Source: Caldisericota bacterium | Lineage (GTDB): Bacteria; Caldisericota; Caldisericia; Cryosericales; Cryosericaceae | NCBI GenBank assembly: GCA_026390215.1 | Contig: JAPLGJ010000190.1 | Location: forward strand, 1 to 34,061 | Direction: 5' to 3' | DNA: 34,061 nucleotides | The notes under the pieces: generated by a model | The model's database searches: none | Told to the model about the DNA's origin: nothing | What the model saw: only the letters and a program-made list of their open reading frames with translations | Made by a program: the position numbers and the translations under genes | In this document: positions 1-7,800 of the stretch, piece by piece | Layout: every line of letters starts with the position of its first letter | Position numbering within the stretch: the stretch's first letter is position 1

Positions 1-597
1 GGTGCGCAGATCATTGTCAGCGGCGGCGACACGATGAATCCGCCGACTGAGGCGTTCCTGGGTCCCATCAAGGCGTGCAAGGCCAAGTCTTTCATCGTCT
101 TCCCAAACAACAAGAACATCATCATGGCCGCACAACAGGCCGCCGGTCTCATCGACAAGGACGTGCAGGTGCTGAATGCTCGCCACCCGGTTCAGGCTAT
201 CAGCGCGCTGGTCCAGCTGGCTTCCTGTGGTCCCGATGAGGACTGTATGGCAATCGCGAACCAGGCTATCGATGCGACAGACTTCTTTGCGGTCACGCGT
301 GCGACCAAGGATGCTACGGTTGCCGGCATGCTTGTCCACGAGGGCGACCACATGCTGCTCGTGGATGACAAGCTGGTGGGGATTGGACAGTCGGTCGATG
401 ACGCACTGGCGCACCTCAGCGAGTCCCCTATCGCCTGGGACGACAAGTCTCTGGTGTCGGCGTACCGGGGCGTCGACGTTGCTGAAGCGTCATTCGATGA
501 GCTTGTTGCGACGTTGACCCGACAATTCCCTGACCTTGAGATTCAGTCCTACTATGGAGGGCAGGCTTTCTACGACGTCGTGGGGTCGGTCGAGTAA
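1..597 (+). CDS. fakA: FakA/YloV-type fatty acid kinase, C-terminal part (5' end outside window)
   Basis: The reading frame is open from the first base, so only the last 198 residues are present. The start of the visible part, with GGDTMNPPTEAFL and then VFPNNKNIIMAAQQAA, matches the C-terminal domain of the FakA/YloV family, where this segment reads roughly GGqTMNPS and PNNkNIilaAeqA. FakA is the ATP-dependent kinase that phosphorylates fatty acids carried by FakB (DegV-family) proteins; the kinase (DhaL/DAK2) domain lies upstream of the window and cannot be checked. The stop TAA shares one base with the ATG of the next gene, so it is co-transcribed with the nucleoside phosphorylases. No FakB is in the window. 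Family assignment is from motif memory; the exact substrate is inferred. Confidence 0.82.
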   Translation, partial: GAQIIVSGGDTMNPPTEAFLGPIKACKAKSFIVFPNNKNIIMAAQQAAGLIDKDVQVLNARHPVQAISALVQLASCGPDEDCMAIANQAIDATDFFAVTRATKDATVAGMLVHEGDHMLLVDDKLVGIGQSVDDALAHLSESPIAWDDKSLVSAYRGVDVAEASFDELVATLTRQFPDLEIQSYYGGQAFYDVVGSVE

Positions 598-1430
598 TGG
601 ACAGCGCTCAGCTGAGACAACAAGTGACCATGGCCGTCGAGAGCCTGATACCGCGAATCGGGCAGTCGTACGAGTTCACGGTCGTCCTCGGATCTGGTCT
701 GTTGAGCTTCGTGGAGCGGATGGACGCGCGGACGATCGTTCCCTACGTCGAGATTCCGGGGTTCCCTGTGTCGACGGTCAAGGGACACGCCAGCAAGATT
801 GTCGCGGGGAACATCGGCGGGCACAGAGTGTTGTGTTTTGCGGGCCGCTTTCACTACTATGAGGGGTACGATGCTGCCACGGTGACGATCCCCGTCCGGG
901 TCGCCCAGGCTCTCGGGGTCCATACCGCCCTTTTCACGAATGCTGCGGGCGGCATTGCGGATCGCCTGCGACTGGGGGACCTCATGGTCATCGAAGACCA
1001 TCTCAACCTGCTTACGGCGGACAGCCCGCTTCGAGGTCTCGCAGATGACGTCTTCGGCTCCAAATTCGTGAACATGTATACGGCGTATGACCCCACGGTC
1101 ACCCGGGCGCTCAAGTCGGTAGGCGAGCGTCGTTCCTTGCCGATGGCGTCCGGCATCTATGCAGCACTGTCCGGGCCACAGTTCGAAACCCGTGCGGAGA
1201 TTCGCATGCTGCGGACCCTGGGAGCGGACGCGGTCGGCATGTCGACGATTCCCGAGGTGATTGTGGCAAACCAGGCAGGCATGCGCGTTGGCGCTGTCTC
1301 GGTTATTACCGATCTTGCGACCGATACGGTCACCGAGCTGAGTCATGACCAGGTACTCGCCACGGCGAGACGTGCCGACGAATACTTGGCAGAGCTGCTT
1401 ACTGGTGTCATCGAGGGGACCGAGTGCTGA
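597..1430 (+). CDS. punA: Purine nucleoside phosphorylase, trimeric (PNP/MTAP) family
   Basis: Cleaves purine (deoxy)nucleosides with phosphate to base plus (deoxy)ribose-1-phosphate in the cytoplasm. The 277-residue length and motifs fit the trimeric family: GSGL near residue 32 (phosphate loop), GRFHYYEGYD at 83-92, NAAGGI at 115-120, GPQFET at 193-198 with the base-binding Glu197, and GMSTIPE at 214-220. The start ATG overlaps the previous stop by one base; the end overlaps the deoA start by 7 nt. One oddity: the segment VSVITDLATD has Asp239 where 6-oxopurine-specific enzymes have Asn (Asn243 in human PNP), and the stretch after HLNLLTADSPL departs from the usual NPL/G pattern. The protein may therefore prefer adenosine, methylthioadenosine or a broad range of purines. 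The family is secure; the specificity is open. Confidence 0.9.
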   Translation: MDSAQLRQQVTMAVESLIPRIGQSYEFTVVLGSGLLSFVERMDARTIVPYVEIPGFPVSTVKGHASKIVAGNIGGHRVLCFAGRFHYYEGYDAATVTIPVRVAQALGVHTALFTNAAGGIADRLRLGDLMVIEDHLNLLTADSPLRGLADDVFGSKFVNMYTAYDPTVTRALKSVGERRSLPMASGIYAALSGPQFETRAEIRMLRTLGADAVGMSTIPEVIVANQAGMRVGAVSVITDLATDTVTELSHDQVLATARRADEYLAELLTGVIEGTEC

Positions 1431-2770
1431 GCAGGAACTTCGCAGAACTCATCGAGAAGAAGAAGTCCGGCGGCGAGCTCTTGGAAGAAGAGATCTCGTG
1501 GTGGATCGATGGCCTTGTGAGTGGCTCCATCCCCGACTACCAGACATCTGCAATGCTCATGGCCATCTATTTCAGGGGGATGAATCCTCATGAGACTGCC
1601 TGGCTGACGCATTGCATCAGCATAAGTGGAGACATCATCGACCTCTCTTCCCTGCGTGGAGTGAAATGTGACAAGCACTCATCGGGGGGCGTCGCCGACA
1701 CCGTGTCCATACCCCTCATTGCTATTGCCACAAGCTGTGGCGCCGTGATGCCCAAAATGTCGGGAAGGGGACTCGGCCATTCCGGTGGGACAATCGACAA
1801 GCTTGAGTCGATTCCGGGTTTCGACGTCAACTTGACGCCTCTGGCGTTCGCGGACGTCGTCAACCGTTTTGGTGGAGCCATCATGGCTCAGACCGGCGAT
1901 GTAGCCGTCGCCGACAAGAAGCTATACGCTCTCCGTGACGTGACAGCGACGGTGGATTCGGTGCCTCTCATCGCATCCAGCATCATGGGCAAGAAGCTTG
2001 CCTCAGGGACGGACGTGATCGTCCTCGATGTGAAGTGGGGTTCGGGTGCATTCATGACAAGCACATTGGAGGCCATCGAACTGGCGAAGACCATGGTTGG
2101 CATAGGAGAGGACAACGGCAAGACGACCGTGGCCTATGTGACGGATATGAATGAGCCGCTGGGCAACGCAGTAGGCAATGCCCTCGAGATCGTCGAGGCC
2201 GTCCAGGTCCTGAAGGGGCATGGGCCAGCCAAATTGGTCGATGTCATCCTGACGCTGTGCGACGAAGTCCTCATGCAAAGTGGAGTCGCTCACAAGCGCG
2301 AGGACGCCAGAACAATGGCGATCGACGCCATCGCCAGCGGGAACGCGCTGCAGCGCTTCGCAGATATCGTGAAGGCGCAGGGAGGCGATCCGGCATTCAT
2401 CGACCGGCCCGAGGTTTTGCCACAGGCGGCAGTCACGCGTCCGGTCTATGCTCCTTGCGGTGGATTCGTCACGAGCATTGATGCAAAAGGCATCGGGCTG
2501 GCTGCCATGCACCTTGGTGCAGGACGCCGAACGAAGGAAGACGTCATCGATCTAGCCGTCGGCCTGGTCCTGGACGTCAAGACTGGCGATGCCGTCAGCG
2601 CCGGGCACCAGATCGCGACCGTCTACGCACGCACGGAGGGTGACGCAGCTACGTGCGAGCAGGAGATCCTGCGAGCGACCGTCGTCGGGCAAGCGTCCGT
2701 CCCTCGGTGGCAGACCGTCGTGGCAAAGATCAGTCGTGCGGACGGTGTGGTGACGTACGAGCAGTCGTGA
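1424..2770 (+). CDS. deoA: Pyrimidine-nucleoside (thymidine) phosphorylase
   Basis: Phosphorolysis of thymidine, deoxyuridine and possibly uridine, giving base plus (deoxy)ribose-1-phosphate. The 448-residue protein has the family length. It shows KHSSGGVAD near residues 84-92 (phosphate and base binding) and the signature SGRGLGHSGGTIDKLESI near 112-129, followed by the glycosyltransferase family 3 alpha/beta domain and the C-terminal alpha/beta domain (TVYARTEGD). It starts at GTG inside the end of punA, with a GAGGGGA ribosome binding site about 5 nt upstream; no in-frame ATG offers a better match to the family N terminus. Its TGA overlaps the GTG of the next gene in a GTGA junction. Product ribose-1-phosphates would be processed by DeoB, encoded about 15 kb away in this window. 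Whether it is a Pdp or a strict DeoA cannot be decided by eye. Confidence 0.93.
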   Translation: MLSRNFAELIEKKKSGGELLEEEISWWIDGLVSGSIPDYQTSAMLMAIYFRGMNPHETAWLTHCISISGDIIDLSSLRGVKCDKHSSGGVADTVSIPLIAIATSCGAVMPKMSGRGLGHSGGTIDKLESIPGFDVNLTPLAFADVVNRFGGAIMAQTGDVAVADKKLYALRDVTATVDSVPLIASSIMGKKLASGTDVIVLDVKWGSGAFMTSTLEAIELAKTMVGIGEDNGKTTVAYVTDMNEPLGNAVGNALEIVEAVQVLKGHGPAKLVDVILTLCDEVLMQSGVAHKREDARTMAIDAIASGNALQRFADIVKAQGGDPAFIDRPEVLPQAAVTRPVYAPCGGFVTSIDAKGIGLAAMHLGAGRRTKEDVIDLAVGLVLDVKTGDAVSAGHQIATVYARTEGDAATCEQEILRATVVGQASVPRWQTVVAKISRADGVVTYEQS

Positions 2771-5373
2771 AAACGGTCATTCTTGGCCACGCGGGTGCGG
2801 ACTTTGATTGTGTAGCCTCAATGGCCGGGCTCTCTCGGCTGTATGCCGGGGCCGTCCCAGTGTTGCCCGGATCCCTCGAACCGAACGTTGAGGAGTTTCT
2901 GCGGCTGTACGAGGGACGTTTTCGTTTTGTACGCATGCCTGCACCTGTCTTGCTGAAAGAAGACATCGAAACGGTCGTCATTGCTGACACGATCGTCGCA
3001 TCCCGTCTCGGTGAGTACAAAGAGGTCCTCTCGCTCCCTGGGATCAGGCTGGTCGCCTATGACCATCATGAACCAAACTCAGCGAGCCTGGCACATATTG
3101 ACGAGGGGCATATCCGGAAGTGTGGAGCGACCGCGTCGCTTGTGACCGCTGCGCTCCGTGAACGGCTGGTTCCCGTGAATCCGGACGAGGCGACACTCCT
3201 TGCCCTTGGCATCTACGAGGACACGGGCTCCCTGCTGTTTCCCGAGACGACAGCGTTCGACGTCGAACAGGCGGCGTATCTGCTCAAGGCTGGGGCAAGC
3301 CTCTCCATGGTCGCCCGCTATGTCACGACCTACCTGGTCCCGGATCAGCAAACGGCCCTCGAGAACGCGCTGAGCAATGCACAGGTCAGGACAGTGGCTG
3401 GAGCACAGATAGCATTTTCGATCGTGCATGCAGAGCGGAACGTCGGCAACCTCTCGGTCATCGTCCACCGGCTGGCTCAGATCATCAAGGCGGAGGCGTT
3501 GTTTCTCATCTACCAGACCCCCCAGTCGCTCTACGTTCTCGGGCGCAGTGACCGCCTGCTCAACGTTGCAGAGCTGCTCGCCCCTCTGGGTGGAGCAGGC
3601 CGTATCCATGCGGCAGCATCCATCCTGCGAGACGGGACATCTGCTGAGACTGCACAGGAACACATTATATCAGCGATAGCCGCGAGGCGTACCCAGTGGC
3701 GTCAGGTCGTGCGCGATATCATGACCCCCCATCCCGCGACAGTCTCCCAGGACCGGGTTGCCGAGGAAGCCTTGCAGATCATGGTCAATCTTGGGTTCTC
3801 AGTCCTGCCGGTCGAACGCGACGGCCAAGTTGTCGGCGTCGTGGCCAAGAAAGCTCTCGAGAAGACTTCCCTCATGCGCCTCCAGCAGAAGCCCGTGCAC
3901 TACTTCCTGAATACGCGCATTCCAGCCGTCCCCCTCACTGCAACCGTCGAGGAGCTCATACAGGCGTTTGGCACCTACAACACGGGCCTCCTTCTGGTCA
4001 TGGAACAGGAGCACCTTCTGGGGGTGGTGTCGAGGTCCGACGTCCTCCGCTACCTCAATAGCACCGCACATCCACAGAGCGTCGTGGGTGCAACAGGCGG
4101 TCGGGTCATCGCGCGTTCCGACCTCGATCGCCTGGGAGGAAGCGATACTGCAGCGATACTGGCCACAATCGGTCAGATAGGGGATGCCGAGGAAAACCGG
4201 GCCTATCTGGTCGGTGGCTCAGTACGCGACGTCCTCCTCGGCAGGCCTCCCAACGACGTTGACATCGTTACGGAGAAGGACGTCTCAGGCGTTGCCGCGG
4301 CAGTCGCGGCCTCCTTCGGAACCAACGTGATCTCGTATGGGCGCTTCATGACGCACAAGGTTCGCATCCGGGGTCGGGAGTACGACTTTGCCGCCGCTCG
4401 CCTCGAGTACTACGACTTTCCAGGCTCGCTGCCCACGGTCGCTCCTGCAACACTGATAAAGGATCTGCTGAGAAGAGACTTCACGGTGAATGCTCTTGCC
4501 ATGTCTCTCTCAGAAAGCGATTTCGGCACGATCATCGACGCCACCGGAGGGCTCAAGGACCTCGACGCCCGGATCATCCGGATGACCTACGCCGACAGCT
4601 TCATCGAAGACCCAGCGCGGATACTGCGTGCCGTGGCAGCCCAGACACGGCTAAGCTTCATCCTCGAGGACGGCACCCGGGACAAGGCGAGGGAGGCCCT
4701 GGAGCTCGGGCTCCTGAACGTCCGCCGCAACAGACGTGCACAGGACGAGTTCAAGGAGCTGCTCTCGGGAGGGACGGGCGTCGCATGCATTACGGCGCTT
4801 TGCTCGCTCGGATGTGGACTCATCGGGCTTCCACTGGTCCCGCCACGGGCCGCAAGACTCCGGCTCCTATCAGCCCTCGGAGATGCCCGCAAACCGGTCA
4901 TGAATGGCCTGAACGCTCCTCTCTGGGTTGCGCCGCTTCTCGTGTGGCTGGGCAACATCTCTTCGGGGGCCGTACAGGAGGTCCTCAAGGACTTCGGCCT
5001 GAGTGACCGCCTTGCGGCGGCGTTTCACTCGTGGCAGCGAAGGGAGCGTGGGATGCGCCGCCTTCTGGAGCAAGGATCATCCAAGGTGAGCGCCATAGCA
5101 GCCAAGCTCGAAGGCATTCCCTTGCCTGTGCTCTCGATCCTGGAGGCCCATCTTGCCGGATTGGAGACCAGCGGGCCCCACGACCTCCTCCTGACAGTCC
5201 TGGCAAGGATGGACAAGCCACGACTGGTCTCAGGTAAGGACGTCGTGATCCTTGGCATTCCCGAGGGACGGCGGGTGGGAATGCTTCTCGACCAAGTACG
5301 ACGCCTCCAGCTGGACGGTATCATCGGCTCCAGGGAGGAGGCTGTGGCGTATCTGTGCGCGTCGAAAGGTTGA
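2767..5373 (+). CDS. Multidomain tRNA nucleotidyltransferase (DHH phosphoesterase - CBS pair - class II nucleotidyltransferase)
   Basis: An 868-residue fusion. Residues 1 to about 300 form a DHH-family phosphoesterase: HAGADFDCVASM (7-18), VIADT, YDHHEPN (DHH at 99-101), GIYEDTGS, and a DHHA1-like GGAGRIHAAAS. A CBS pair follows at about 315-435, beginning VRDIMTPHP. The C-terminal half is a class II tRNA nucleotidyltransferase: YLVGGSVRD (about 480), the metal-binding NDVDIV, LLRRDFTVNA (about 570) and EDPARILRA (about 614). The architecture matches the A-adding or CCA enzymes of Aquifex and Thermotoga. It would repair or complete tRNA 3' ends; the DHH part keeps its metal ligands and could be a nanoRNase-like nuclease. 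The GTG at 2767 overlaps the deoA stop, and the frame aligns from this point with other DHH N termini. All four tRNAs here already encode CCA, so a repair role is plausible. CCA versus A-only specificity is not determined. Confidence 0.88.
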   Translation: MKTVILGHAGADFDCVASMAGLSRLYAGAVPVLPGSLEPNVEEFLRLYEGRFRFVRMPAPVLLKEDIETVVIADTIVASRLGEYKEVLSLPGIRLVAYDHHEPNSASLAHIDEGHIRKCGATASLVTAALRERLVPVNPDEATLLALGIYEDTGSLLFPETTAFDVEQAAYLLKAGASLSMVARYVTTYLVPDQQTALENALSNAQVRTVAGAQIAFSIVHAERNVGNLSVIVHRLAQIIKAEALFLIYQTPQSLYVLGRSDRLLNVAELLAPLGGAGRIHAAASILRDGTSAETAQEHIISAIAARRTQWRQVVRDIMTPHPATVSQDRVAEEALQIMVNLGFSVLPVERDGQVVGVVAKKALEKTSLMRLQQKPVHYFLNTRIPAVPLTATVEELIQAFGTYNTGLLLVMEQEHLLGVVSRSDVLRYLNSTAHPQSVVGATGGRVIARSDLDRLGGSDTAAILATIGQIGDAEENRAYLVGGSVRDVLLGRPPNDVDIVTEKDVSGVAAAVAASFGTNVISYGRFMTHKVRIRGREYDFAAARLEYYDFPGSLPTVAPATLIKDLLRRDFTVNALAMSLSESDFGTIIDATGGLKDLDARIIRMTYADSFIEDPARILRAVAAQTRLSFILEDGTRDKAREALELGLLNVRRNRRAQDEFKELLSGGTGVACITALCSLGCGLIGLPLVPPRAARLRLLSALGDARKPVMNGLNAPLWVAPLLVWLGNISSGAVQEVLKDFGLSDRLAAAFHSWQRRERGMRRLLEQGSSKVSAIAAKLEGIPLPVLSILEAHLAGLETSGPHDLLLTVLARMDKPRLVSGKDVVILGIPEGRRVGMLLDQVRRLQLDGIIGSREEAVAYLCASKG

Positions 5374-5397
5374 CGCACGGCCGTCCCCGCCTATAAT
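5370..5397 (+). promoter_or_regulatory. Sigma-70-type promoter for tRNA-Met
   Basis: TTGACG at 5370-5375 and a perfect TATAAT at 5392-5397 are separated by 16 nt. The -35 box overlaps the TGA stop of the preceding gene, and the tRNA begins about 41 nt after the -10 box. The tRNA therefore has its own promoter and does not depend on read-through. Confidence 0.75.
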
Positions 5398-5438
5398 AAG
5401 CATGGCGCAGGCCCTTTGCTGACGTGCGCACAGCGCAG

Positions 5439-5513
5439 GGGCCCATAGCTCAACGGTAGAGCAGGTGGCTCATAACCACTTGGTTCTTGGTTCGAATCCA
5501 GGTGGGCCCACCA
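5439..5513 (+). tRNA. tRNA-Met (CAT), elongator-like
   Basis: A full cloverleaf can be drawn. Acceptor GGGCCCA pairs with TGGGCCC at 5503-5509; D stem GCTC/GAGC; anticodon stem GGTGG/CCACT with loop CTCATAA (anticodon CAT at 5471-5473); T stem CTTGG/CCAGG with loop TTCGAAT; discriminator A, then an encoded CCA at 5511-5513. Position 1 pairs normally with 72 and the anticodon stem lacks three consecutive G-C pairs, so this is not an initiator. It is elongator Met or, if its C34 is converted to lysidine, the Ile(CAT) isoacceptor; sequence alone does not separate the two with certainty. Its 3' end is the exact left border of the 242-bp repeat described next. Confidence 0.96.
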
Positions 5514-5755
5514 CATACTGCAAAGCCGCTCTGAAACTGACTCTAGAGCCTTCCTTCTTCACAGATCCTCCCCGGCAACTGCCTTCGCCCGCTGTGCCGA
5601 AACCAGACTTATCCTGGCAGCCACCGGCCACAACGATCTAGCTGAGAACAAAGGTTTCCCCAGCCACTCTTGTCCGAACTGGCGCCATCGAGCCTTCGGA
5701 CTCCCCATCTCGCGCGAGCGAAACCGTTTCATGTTGTTTCTGACTGCACAAGCAG
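5514..5755 (+). repeat. 242-bp direct repeat, copy 1 (downstream of tRNA-Met)
   Basis: This stretch starts at the base after the tRNA CCA and is repeated, with no gaps and about 17 mismatches by hand count (93% identity), at 7801-8042. The central 65 or so bases are identical. Near its left end GCTCT (5528-5532) can pair with AGAGC (5545-5549) ahead of a T-rich run, a weak candidate terminator for the tRNA. It also has a CCAG/CTGG hairpin, a GAGCC-TTCG-GACTC hairpin and a CTCGCGCGAG palindrome. A 57-codon reverse frame is open in both copies, but most differences in it change the amino acid, so I read this as a non-coding element. Its nature is unknown. Confidence 0.85.
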
Positions 5756-5951
5756 GCCCGATGCGCTTTTCCTGTTTCCCTTGACATTGCTGCAATTCGT
5801 TAGTACTCTAGGTAATAGGTACCCCTCCGCCGGTGGTCCGGTGAGTGATTGGTTGAACGTGGCCGTCCTGATGCGGCATTCTCGATCACATTCCTCGTGG
5901 TTCTGTAATCCCGTCCCGTTTCAACAGCCCAAGGCAAGAAGGAGGTATGGG
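5756..5951. other. Intergenic segment between repeat copy 1 and the Asp-box protein gene
   Basis: No gene is visible here. Weak similarity to the sequence right of the second repeat copy continues for a few tens of bases (shared CTGTTTC, CATTGC and TAG-TAAT blocks) and then stops. The segment holds a candidate promoter at 5781-5809 and ends with a strong ribosome binding site, AGAAGGAGGT, just before the GTG at 5952. Confidence 0.5.
5781..5809 (+). promoter_or_regulatory. Candidate promoter of the Asp-box protein gene
   Basis: A perfect TTGACA (5781-5786) is followed after 17 nt by TACTCT (5804-5809), a weak -10 box. The corresponding place beside repeat copy 2 has lost the TTGACA. It would leave an untranslated leader of about 135 nt. 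Confidence 0.4.
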
Positions 5952-7634
5952 GTGAAGAGGGTCTTTTGTGTGTTTCTCGTCTTTATGCTTGTACTTTCAA
6001 TCTTCTCTTTCTCGCTAACGCCCAAGAATATGATCCTTAGAGCAGATGAATCTTATCAATGGATGAGCGCAAATACTGGACTCAGAACCAACGAGATTTA
6101 CTCTTTTGCGATTGACCCTACGAATACGCAGGTGATCTATACAGGAACGTATAGCATTGGCGTATTCAAGTCAACGAACGGAGGAACTTCATGGAGTGAT
6201 GCAAATACTGGGATCACGGACTTGGATATTTGGACTCTTGCAATTGACCCAACGAATACAAGCACTGTCTATGTAACGACATGGGGTGGCGGCGTATTCA
6301 AGTCAACGAACGGAGGAACTTCATGGAGTGCTGCAAGTACTGGACTTACAGACGTGAGAGACTTGTATGTTGCATGTATTGCAATTGACCCGACAAACAC
6401 AAGCACTCTCTATGCAGCAACAAATGGTGGCGTATTCAAGTCAACGAACGGAGGAACTTCATGGAGTGCTGTAAGTGCCGGACTCACAAGCTTGCTTGTT
6501 CAATCCCTTGCAATTGACCCGACAAACACAAGCACTCTCTATGCAACAACAAATGGTGGCGGCGTATTCAAGTCGACGAACGGAGGAACTTCATGGAGTG
6601 CTGTGAATACCGGACTTGCAGACTTGAATATTGGGGTTCTTGTTATTGACCCAACAAGTACAAGCACTCTCTATGCGGCAACAACAGGACAGGGTCGTGG
6701 TGGCGGCGTATTCAAGTCGACGAACGGAGGAACTTCATGGAGTGCCATAAATGCTGGACTTCAAGGCCATTTTGATTATATCCAGCTTGCAGTTGACCCA
6801 ACAAATACGGGCATTGTCTATGCAGGAACATGGGGTGGTGGCATATTCAAGTTGACGAGCGGAGGAACCTCATGGAGTGGCATAAATGCCGGACTTAGAG
6901 GCTCCTTTGATGTCTCCGCTCTTGCAGTTGACCCGGCAAATACAGGCATTATCTATGCAGGAATATGGGGTGGTGGCATATTCAAGTATGTCCCTCAGTC
7001 TAGTATTCCCAAGTACACAATCACTTCTTCCGCCGGTTCAGGTGGCCATATCTCCCCCTCAGGTACTGTAACTGTTGAGGACAATTATTCGGAGACGTTC
7101 ACACTTATGCCTGATTCAGGATATAGGATTTCTGAGGTCAAGGTCGATGGAGTATCGAAAGGTTCTATCTCCCTGTATACCTTTTTGAACATTACCTCAA
7201 ACCATGTGATAGAGGCTCGATTTGAGAGAGAGATAGCGCAAACAGTGATTATCCTTCAGATCGGAAAGTCCAATTTCACCGTGAATGGAGTTTCAAACAC
7301 CTTAGACTCACCACCTGTCGTCAAGAACAGCAGAACACTGCTTCCAATAAGAGCAATCATTGAATCTCTTGGTGGAACAGTCTCATGGGACGCAACTGAA
7401 AGAAAGGTTACAGTATCACTTGGTTCAACGAGTATTGAACTCTGGATAGGTAAGAGCGCTGCAGAGGTGAATGGCGTGGATACCGCTATTGATTCGACTA
7501 ACTCAAAGGTTGTGCCTGAGATAGTGAATTCAAGAACTATGTTGCCTTTGAGATTTGTAACAGAGAATCTCGGCTGTGATGTGCAGTGGGATGGAACTAC
7601 GAAGACAATTACAATAACACATCAGGCACCATAG
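5952..7634 (+). CDS. Secreted Asp-box (BNR) repeat protein with InlB-like and copper-amine-oxidase-like C-terminal domains
   Basis: A 560-residue exported protein starting at GTG, with AGAAGGAGGT about 6 nt upstream; the frame is open further upstream but no other start precedes a signal sequence. Residues 1-22 (KRVFCVFLVFMLVLSIFSFS) are a signal peptide. Then six Asp-box units, STNGGTSWS or close, recur every 44-48 residues, each followed by an IDPTNTSTLYA-like strand, predicting a beta-propeller of the sialidase/YCF48 type. Next comes a segment starting YTITSSAGSGGHISPSG (divergent InlB B-repeat), and last a copper-amine-oxidase N-terminal-like domain (TVNGV, RTLLPIRAIIESLGG, RTMLPLRFVTENLGC). 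No sialidase catalytic residues were recognised, so this is probably a surface-binding protein. The gene is visibly more AT-rich than its neighbours and sits between two direct repeats, suggesting acquisition from elsewhere. Confidence 0.85.
   Translation: MKRVFCVFLVFMLVLSIFSFSLTPKNMILRADESYQWMSANTGLRTNEIYSFAIDPTNTQVIYTGTYSIGVFKSTNGGTSWSDANTGITDLDIWTLAIDPTNTSTVYVTTWGGGVFKSTNGGTSWSAASTGLTDVRDLYVACIAIDPTNTSTLYAATNGGVFKSTNGGTSWSAVSAGLTSLLVQSLAIDPTNTSTLYATTNGGGVFKSTNGGTSWSAVNTGLADLNIGVLVIDPTSTSTLYAATTGQGRGGGVFKSTNGGTSWSAINAGLQGHFDYIQLAVDPTNTGIVYAGTWGGGIFKLTSGGTSWSGINAGLRGSFDVSALAVDPANTGIIYAGIWGGGIFKYVPQSSIPKYTITSSAGSGGHISPSGTVTVEDNYSETFTLMPDSGYRISEVKVDGVSKGSISLYTFLNITSNHVIEARFEREIAQTVIILQIGKSNFTVNGVSNTLDSPPVVKNSRTLLPIRAIIESLGGTVSWDATERKVTVSLGSTSIELWIGKSAAEVNGVDTAIDSTNSKVVPEIVNSRTMLPLRFVTENLGCDVQWDGTTKTITITHQAP
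6159..6880 (+). repeat. Six near-identical 40-bp coding repeats (Asp-box units)
   Basis: A block running from GGCGTATTCAAGTC to CTTCATGGAGTG begins at 6159, 6291, 6429, 6561 and 6705, and in diverged form at 6840. The first five copies differ by only one or two bases although the sequence between them varies more, giving spacings of 132, 138, 132, 144 and 135 bp. These encode the Asp-box turns. Near identity at silent positions points to recent duplication or gene conversion. Confidence 0.85.
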
Positions 7635-7662
7635 AGAGACTGTCAGTACAGGTCAGTATCCG

Positions 7663-7692
7663 AACCCCTTGCTGAAAGTGCAAGGGGTTTTT
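7663..7692 (+). terminator. Rho-independent terminator after the Asp-box protein gene
   Basis: AACCCCTTGC (7663-7672) and GCAAGGGGTT (7680-7689) form a 10-bp perfect stem with a 7-nt loop, followed by a T run that extends to about 7692. It lies 29 bp after the stop codon and is the only canonical terminator in the window. Confidence 0.9.
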
Positions 7693-7800
7693 CCATGGTT
7701 AAGCCTCATCAAATACCACCTTATAGCTTGAAAGTCGCTCAAAATCAGAAAAGAACTTGGAAATGTCATCTGTACGAGGTTCGACTCCCCGCCGTTACAG
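7693..7800. other. Intergenic segment ending in a tRNA 3'-end-like fragment
   Basis: No gene is visible. The last 25 bases contain GAGGTTCGACTCCCC, which reads as the T arm of a tRNA or tmRNA, followed by GCCGTTACAG in the place of an acceptor strand. I find no matching 5' half upstream, so at most a fragment of an RNA gene is present. The second 242-bp repeat copy begins at the next base, in the same relation that copy 1 has to the intact tRNA-Met. Confidence 0.45.

Noticed and set aside
2653..2766. Longer start for the multidomain nucleotidyltransferase
   Set aside because: It would run 38 codons inside deoA; the family N terminus aligns from the GTG at 2767.
5559..5795. Reverse-strand reading frame of 78 codons within repeat copy 1, also open over its last 57 codons in copy 2
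   Set aside because: Nearly all base differences between the copies within this frame change the amino acid, and there is no ribosome binding site; this pattern fits a conserved DNA element and not a protein.
5670..5951. Upstream extension of the Asp-box protein frame, beginning at 5670
   Set aside because: The extension lies in the non-coding repeat, whereas GTG 5952 has a strong ribosome binding site and begins a clear signal peptide.
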